This document shows, piece by piece, positions 32,420 through 36,545 of a stretch of 36,545 nt of DNA. The stretch lies in NCBI GenBank assembly GCA_900545005.1, contig UQXO01000013.1, positions 1 to 36,545 of the forward strand, given 5' to 3'. Source of the stretch: an uncultured Mycoplasmatota bacterium (GTDB taxonomy: Bacteria > Bacillota_I > Bacilli_A > RF39 > UBA660). Below the pieces are notes generated by a model. The model saw only the letters and a list, made by a program, of their open reading frames with translations. It was not told the DNA's origin and did not search any database. Position numbers and translations under genes: made by a program. Within the stretch, counting starts at the first letter, position 1; each line of letters opens with the position of its first letter.

Positions 32420-33175
32420 CTAAATATCAAGCAAGGTTTCTATATCTTTTAAAGACAGATCAAGCTTTTTAGCTATCTCTTTATTATCATATAGCCAATA
32501 TAATTTTTTAATTTTATCTCGATAATAAACCTTAGAATATAAATCAATATTATCTTTATTGTGGGACAAATTATAAACAGCATCAGTTAATATTTTACCA
32601 TTTTCTTTTCCAAGAAGAGTCTCTGATAGCTTCCGAAACTCCGATAAAGAATTAGTTGTAAATAATTGACACCATTTTTGAATATTTTCTTCCCTTTTAT
32701 TTAGAAATTTATAAGAACTGTTACGACTTAAACCCATGGAAATATAAAAAGTAACATTATCATCTTCAGTATCGACAATACCATCTTCATCTCGCATAAC
32801 ACAAATGGCAAGCATTCTACTCCTATTTGTATGCTTATTTTGAAAGTGAATTTTTATGATTGAATTGGCTGTATTTTTAATACCATCCAATCTTGTTCTA
32901 ACTCCCGTATCGGTCATTAATTTGACATACTGATCACAACCGTTATATTTATACATTAAATTAACACTGCATAAATAATTTTCATCACTTAAATAAGTAA
33001 TATAATCAGCAATATCTTTTTCATTTCGATTGAAAAGTGCCGCTAAAAGTTTATTTAACGCAAAACCATATTTTTTATTTCCAAAAATTTGACAAAAAAT
33101 AAAATCATAATAAAGTGGTATAATTTCATCTTCTAAAATTTTTCTTGGTTTAATTATATAAGTATTTTTTCTCAT
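32420..33175 (-). CDS. Rpn/PD-(D/E)XK-like nuclease, probably degenerate
   Basis: The 251-residue protein resembles Rpn/PDDEXK_2 transposase-nuclease proteins. It has an N-terminal PLYYDFIFCQIFGNKKYGFALNKLLAALF stretch like the (DFIF...FG...L..FLNA.L) start of that family, and a C-terminal IAKKLDLSLKDIETL motif. The core would be RLDGIKNTANSIIKIHFQ, where the Asp of RLD and the final Gln remain but the Glu of the usual IE(M/F)Q is His. Activity is therefore doubtful. The ATG at 33175 is preferred because AGGAGG lies 11 nt before it. Family assignment is tentative. Confidence 0.55.
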   Translation of the reverse strand: MRKNTYIIKPRKILEDEIIPLYYDFIFCQIFGNKKYGFALNKLLAALFNRNEKDIADYITYLSDENYLCSVNLMYKYNGCDQYVKLMTDTGVRTRLDGIKNTANSIIKIHFQNKHTNRSRMLAICVMRDEDGIVDTEDDNVTFYISMGLSRNSSYKFLNKREENIQKWCQLFTTNSLSEFRKLSETLLGKENGKILTDAVYNLSHNKDNIDLYSKVYYRDKIKKLYWLYDNKEIAKKLDLSLKDIETLLDI

Positions 33176-33300
33176 ATTGTAATTTGCCTCCTCTTGCATT
33201 TATGATATTTGCCAGACATCAATTTGATAATATCATATTTAATTTTTTTTGTCTAGTAAAATTTACGGATTATTTAAAATTAATTTTTACAATAGTATCG

Positions 33301-33324
33301 AAAAAAGAGCCATCTCTGACTCTT
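33301..33324 (-). terminator. Terminator of ppaC
   Basis: On the minus strand AAGAGTCA pairs with TGGCTCTT (8 bp, one G-U) around GAGA, followed by TTTTTT. It overlaps the ppaC stop codon. Confidence 0.8.
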
Positions 33325-34936
33325 AGATTACCGCTGCAAGCTGTGGATACATTTGTTTCTTTCTTGATACCATACCATCAAGATATGTACCTTCTACTAA
33401 ATTACTATCTTTATAAGCTTCTTTAATTAAATCATCATTACCAGTACTATAAATGACATATGAACCATTCTTCACAGGATCAGTAACAAATAAAACTGCT
33501 ACTTTATAATTATTTCTAACGCACATATCATCTAAATGTTCAATGTACTTAGACATATCTTTAGCTATTTCTTCAAAATCCATAGTCATAACTTGTCCTA
33601 TCCCTAAAGAAACATCTCCTAGTTTAAAAGTCTTAAAGTCCTGTTCAACTATCTCCGGAATAGTCATTCCTTTAATAGATGAACCAGCTTTTAACATAGC
33701 CATCCCATATTCTTGAATATCTAAATTAGCAATAGCAGCTAATTTACGAGCTACTTCTACATCCATATCCGTAGTCGTTGGACTCTTTAATAATAAAGTA
33801 TCTGATAGAATAGCACTTAACATTAAACCAGCAATATCTTCAGGAATTTCAATATTATTTTCTTTATAGATTTGATAAATTAAAGTACAAGTACAACCCA
33901 CCGGCATTGATCTAAATTGAATTGGCATTTGTGTACCTAAGTTACCTAAATTATGATGATCAATTATTTCCATAATATTAGCTTCTTCTAACCCATCAAC
34001 ACTTTGAGCTGGTTGATTATGATCAACTAGAATAACATTATATTTCTCATAGTTATTTTGATCTATTAATCTTAACATCCCAATACAAGTATTATCTTGA
34101 TCAACTATTGGATAGTTAGTATGACCATACTTATTGGAAATACTAACAAAATTATCACGATAATCAGAAGCATTAAACTTAATTGGATTGGGATTAATAT
34201 TAACAGTCTCAATATAATTACATAACTTCATTCTATTAGCAGTTGCATAAGTAGAATCTGGAGTACTAATTATATTAACTCTATTCTTCTTAGCTTTTTC
34301 TAATAACTCTTCAGGGAATACTCTATCTCCTACAATAATAATTAATTTAACACCCTTATCAATTGCATAATCAATGATATATTGTCTATCAGCTACTATT
34401 AAAATATTACTATTATCAAGTTCTACTCTCTCAGTAAAAGTCTTACTCTTATAAGCTGCTGCTATTATATTACCCTTTATCTCATCATCAAATCTTAATA
34501 TTTCTTTACCATCTAATACTTCTAAAATATTATCATAAGATGTATTTAATTCATATAAATCACCTTCTATAATATTCTTAGCCATTTCTTTAACATTTAT
34601 ATATCCCTTTAATTTATGATTCTCATCTACTAAAGGTAATCCTGTTACTCCTAATCTTTGTAACTCTTTAAATGTCTTTTCTATAGATGTATGTTCATTA
34701 ATATACGCCTCTTTAAGATAAGCCATATCTTTAATTTCTACTTTTACATCATTAAGATATCTAGGTTCATCTATTTTAAAATAATCTAAGACAAACTTAG
34801 TCTCTTTATTAATATTTCCTAATACCCTAGGTTCAGTCTCCCAACCTAACTTATTCTTTAGATAAGAATAACTAATTGAAGCACATACTGAATCTGTATC
34901 AGGCTTTTTATGTCCTATGACATATGTCTTCTTCAT
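33323..34936 (-). CDS. ppaC: Manganese-dependent inorganic pyrophosphatase with CBS-DRTGG insert
   Basis: The enzyme hydrolyses pyrophosphate to phosphate. The family II DHH core is seen in GHKKPDTDS (8-16), VDHNQPAQS and IIDHHNLGNL. The C-terminal DHHA2 domain has GTYLDGMVSRKKQ near the end. Between DHH motifs lie two CBS parts (about 70-125 and 245-305) flanking a DRTGG domain. CBS-PPases are inhibited by AMP/ADP and activated by ATP or diadenosine polyphosphates. At 537 residues it has the usual length of that class. It is monocistronic, with an extended -10 (TGC TATAAT, 34965-34973). Confidence 0.95.
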   Translation of the reverse strand: MKKTYVIGHKKPDTDSVCASISYSYLKNKLGWETEPRVLGNINKETKFVLDYFKIDEPRYLNDVKVEIKDMAYLKEAYINEHTSIEKTFKELQRLGVTGLPLVDENHKLKGYINVKEMAKNIIEGDLYELNTSYDNILEVLDGKEILRFDDEIKGNIIAAAYKSKTFTERVELDNSNILIVADRQYIIDYAIDKGVKLIIIVGDRVFPEELLEKAKKNRVNIISTPDSTYATANRMKLCNYIETVNINPNPIKFNASDYRDNFVSISNKYGHTNYPIVDQDNTCIGMLRLIDQNNYEKYNVILVDHNQPAQSVDGLEEANIMEIIDHHNLGNLGTQMPIQFRSMPVGCTCTLIYQIYKENNIEIPEDIAGLMLSAILSDTLLLKSPTTTDMDVEVARKLAAIANLDIQEYGMAMLKAGSSIKGMTIPEIVEQDFKTFKLGDVSLGIGQVMTMDFEEIAKDMSKYIEHLDDMCVRNNYKVAVLFVTDPVKNGSYVIYSTGNDDLIKEAYKDSNLVEGTYLDGMVSRKKQMYPQLAAVI

Positions 34937-34964
34937 ATAAATACACTTCCTCTTTGCTAGTGGT

Positions 34965-34973
34965 ATTATAGCA
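34965..34973 (-). promoter_or_regulatory. Extended -10 promoter of ppaC
   Basis: The minus strand reads TGC TATAAT with no clear -35, about 30 nt before the ppaC ATG. Confidence 0.55.
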
Positions 34974-35014
34974 TAATTCCTCTTATTTAGTATATATCTT
35001 TCTTTATAATTTAA

Positions 35015-35059
35015 AAAGAATAATAAACACCTACCTCTCTTTAGTATTTATTATTCTTT
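35015..35059. repeat. 13-bp perfect inverted repeat, possible terminator
   Basis: AAAGAATAATAAA (35015-35027) pairs with TTTATTATTCTTT (35047-35059) around a 19-nt loop. A T-run on the minus strand (CTTTTTAAATT) would make it a terminator for a minus-strand gene that is no longer present to its right, where the transposon remnant lies. Confidence 0.6.
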
Positions 35060-35149
35060 AATCTCACGGATCTTACAAGTGGACAGTTTTTATATACACA
35101 AAAAAACAGGTAAAATCACCTTCTACCCGTTTCGTCTCTCTAAATTGAT

Positions 35150-35207
35150 AAAACAACCATTTTTGGGTATCATTAATTTGACTATAAAAACGATAGATGG
35201 TTGTTTT
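35150..35207 (+). promoter_or_regulatory. Hairpin covering the transposase ribosome site
   Basis: AAAACAACCAT (35150-35160) pairs perfectly with ATGGTTGTTTT (35197-35207), and the second arm ends directly at the transposase ATG. A -10-like TATAAA (35183-35188) lies in the loop. Transcripts starting outside the element would carry the hairpin and hide the ribosome site, while the internal promoter's transcript would lack the first arm. Confidence 0.5.
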
Positions 35208-36383
35208 ATGTTTAAAGTATATAATACTCAAGAAGATATAGCAAGGGGATTATCTGATATTTTTCAAGAAATTATTCTTGATATCAGAAAAACTCAGTTA
35301 AAAATTATTCCTTACATTATTCACGGAATGATTATTTCTGAAAGACTTGATCATTCAGATATTGCCAAAGTTCTTAAAGGCGATTTTTCCCTTATTCAAT
35401 TACAGTCTGTCATTAAAAGGATTAAGAGATTATTTGTTAACAAGCACTTTAATCCCTATGATTTTTACGATAAAATCATACGTTATGTTATTGCCAACTA
35501 TAAGAAAAAACATAAGGGTAAACGAGTTCACATTGTCTTTGAACATATGTATGTAAAAGATCATTTTACGGTGCTTTTATTTTCTATGCGAGTTGGTAAG
35601 CAAGGCATTCCATTGTGGTTTAGATGCTTTGAGGGCAAGGATTGTCCTGAAGCTTTCAAAGAAGAACTTATAACTGATGGTATATCATATGTTGCTAGTC
35701 TTTTTGATGATGATATGGATTTAATTTATCTAGCTGACAGATGGTTTAATTCCACTAGTATTATAGAACATATAAAATCTCTTGGAAAAACCTATGTAAT
35801 AAAACTCAAAAAGAATTTAAGCATCTTACATTTTGATAAAAAGGAAGGTCATAAAGTTTGGAAGACTTTAGAAGAACTTCCTAAATATAAATACCACGCT
35901 CAAATTTATAAAGATGTTGAACTTACTGAAAAATTGCATATTACTAACATTGTTATAAGTAATTCAGTAGATACTGATGAACCTTGGATACTTGCCACGA
36001 ACAAGAATTCCACCCGTGCAATAAAGGATTATGGATATCGATTTGGAGGTATTGAATCTATTTTCAAAAATCAAAAATCTAATGGCTTTTATCTTGAAAA
36101 CAGCATTGCTTGTACTCTAAAATACTTTAAATCAGAATACTGCTTTTCTTGTATTGACATTTTATTTTTGACAATATTAGGAACCGACTATGCCAAAAAT
36201 ATTTGACATTTACAAAATACTCGAAGTTATAAGAATACTAAAATTAGAACTCACATCACTGTACACGGAATTAAAACCAGAACTTTATCACTATTCAATA
36301 CAGGCTTAACCTTATTTCATCGAGCCTTTGAATCATTAAAATATGTTCGTTTAAGCTTCCGATTCATCCTTTATGATACTTAG
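35208..36383 (+). pseudogene. DDE transposase (IS4-like), interrupted by an in-frame TGA
   Basis: From the ATG at 35208 the frame runs to TGA at 36204-36206 and then continues in the same frame for 58 codons to TAG at 36381. The later part (RTLSLFNTGLTLFHRAFES, LSFRFILYDT) is a normal end for this transposase family, so the TGA is a nonsense mutation, probably of a Trp codon. Motifs before it: the first Asp region reads VFEHMYVKDHF (an FDHM Asp seems changed to Glu), the second is LADRWFNSTS, and the last Glu is in YRFGGIESIFKNQKS. A longer frame from a GTG at 35079 has no ribosome site. The element ends were not identified. Confidence 0.7.
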
Positions 36384-36412
36384 ATTTTTCTAAAATTGGT
36401 ACAAGAAAAATC
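36383..36412 (+). repeat. Inverted repeat at the transposase stop
   Basis: GATTTTTCT (36383-36391) pairs with AGAAAAATC (36404-36412) around 12 nt. It starts in the stop codon of the transposase remnant and may be its terminator or the end of the element. Confidence 0.45.
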
Positions 36413-36413
36413 A

Positions 36414-36545
36414 ACCACCAGCTTAGCTGGTGGTTTTCATTTTACGCCTTATAAGGCTCTTATTACCACCTCGCTTAAAAGCGCTACAACAATCTGACAC
36501 TTGCAAATTACTTATGGCTGCCCGTAAACGGGTCTATATTATCCA
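36414..36545. mobile_element. Row of hairpins, possible IS200/IS605-type end or guide-RNA region
   Basis: Four perfect hairpins stand in a row up to the window edge: ACCACCAGC/GCTGGTGGT (36414-36434, 3-nt loop), GCCTTATAAGGC (36446-36457), CGCTT/AAGCG (36472-36483) and CCCG/CGGG (36521-36532). The DNA between is GC-richer than the neighbours and has no reading frame. A subterminal hairpin of the first kind is typical of IS200/IS605 elements, and a chain of hairpins beside it fits the scaffold RNA of TnpB- or IscB-type systems. The protein gene would lie beyond the right edge. Strand is undecided. Confidence 0.4.

Noticed and set aside
36383..36545. CRISPR array at the right edge
   Set aside because: The hairpins differ in sequence, and no repeat unit recurs at regular distance.
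1..36545. Use of TGA as tryptophan (genetic code 4)
   Set aside because: TGA ends walJ and a prepilin-like gene within ATGA overlaps, and full-length housekeeping genes use TGG for Trp; the single in-frame TGA is in a damaged transposase.

Overview
The window looks like chromosome of a low-GC, endospore-forming member of the Bacillota, probably a gut Erysipelotrichia- or RF39-type Bacilli lineage. Grounds: very AT-rich DNA, strong AGGAGG ribosome sites, extended -10 promoters, a GerQ spore-coat gene, a WhiA gene, and a sigH-like/rlmB/mrnC cluster in Bacillus-like order. TGA acts as a stop in ATGA overlaps (walJ/rlmH and the prepilin-like pair) and tryptophan is encoded by TGG, so the standard bacterial code applies. 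Nearly all housekeeping genes lie on the minus strand, so the replication fork probably arrives from the right.

Left part (1-15840). After the 3' end of an unidentified plus-strand gene come, on the minus strand, a membrane-anchored hypothetical protein and whiA. Next is a plus-strand small-RNA candidate (about 2709-2857), then ftsE-ftsX-M23 hydrolase (a cell-division cell-wall module) and a yitT/serine-hydrolase pair. Plus-strand gerQ and lemA are each convergent with a minus-strand gene (a metallo-beta-lactamase-fold hydrolase and ung). A long operon rplI-dnaB-LysM/G5/M23 endopeptidase-walJ-rlmH follows, and rpsF-ssb-rpsR has its own promoter and an S6:S18-type leader.

Middle part (15841-28340). 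A pair of paralogous prepilin-like proteins sits between the rpsF operon and the rplK-rplA-(L10 leader)-rplJ-rplL cluster. The L11 gene has a long acidic C-terminal extension and a hairpin leader that is a candidate L1-binding site. Further along are secE-nusG, mrnC-rlmB-sigH, lgt-trxB, a short transcribed-looking region with AAGTCA repeats, and a radical SAM/SPASM gene followed by uvrA.

Right part (28341-36545) is accessory. It holds an XRE regulator translationally coupled to a zinc-ribbon/HELVH metallopeptidase-like protein, then TspO, a decayed HAD-like frame, an SDR, a DUF1294 protein, a degenerate Rpn-like nuclease and a CBS-domain pyrophosphatase. A DDE transposase broken by an in-frame TGA follows. 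The right edge holds a row of perfect hairpins resembling an IS200/IS605-type end or an OMEGA-type RNA.

Best candidates for something new are the XRE/HELVH module, the plus-strand small RNA upstream of whiA, the prepilin-like pair among ribosomal operons, the L11 tail, and the hairpin row at the right edge.
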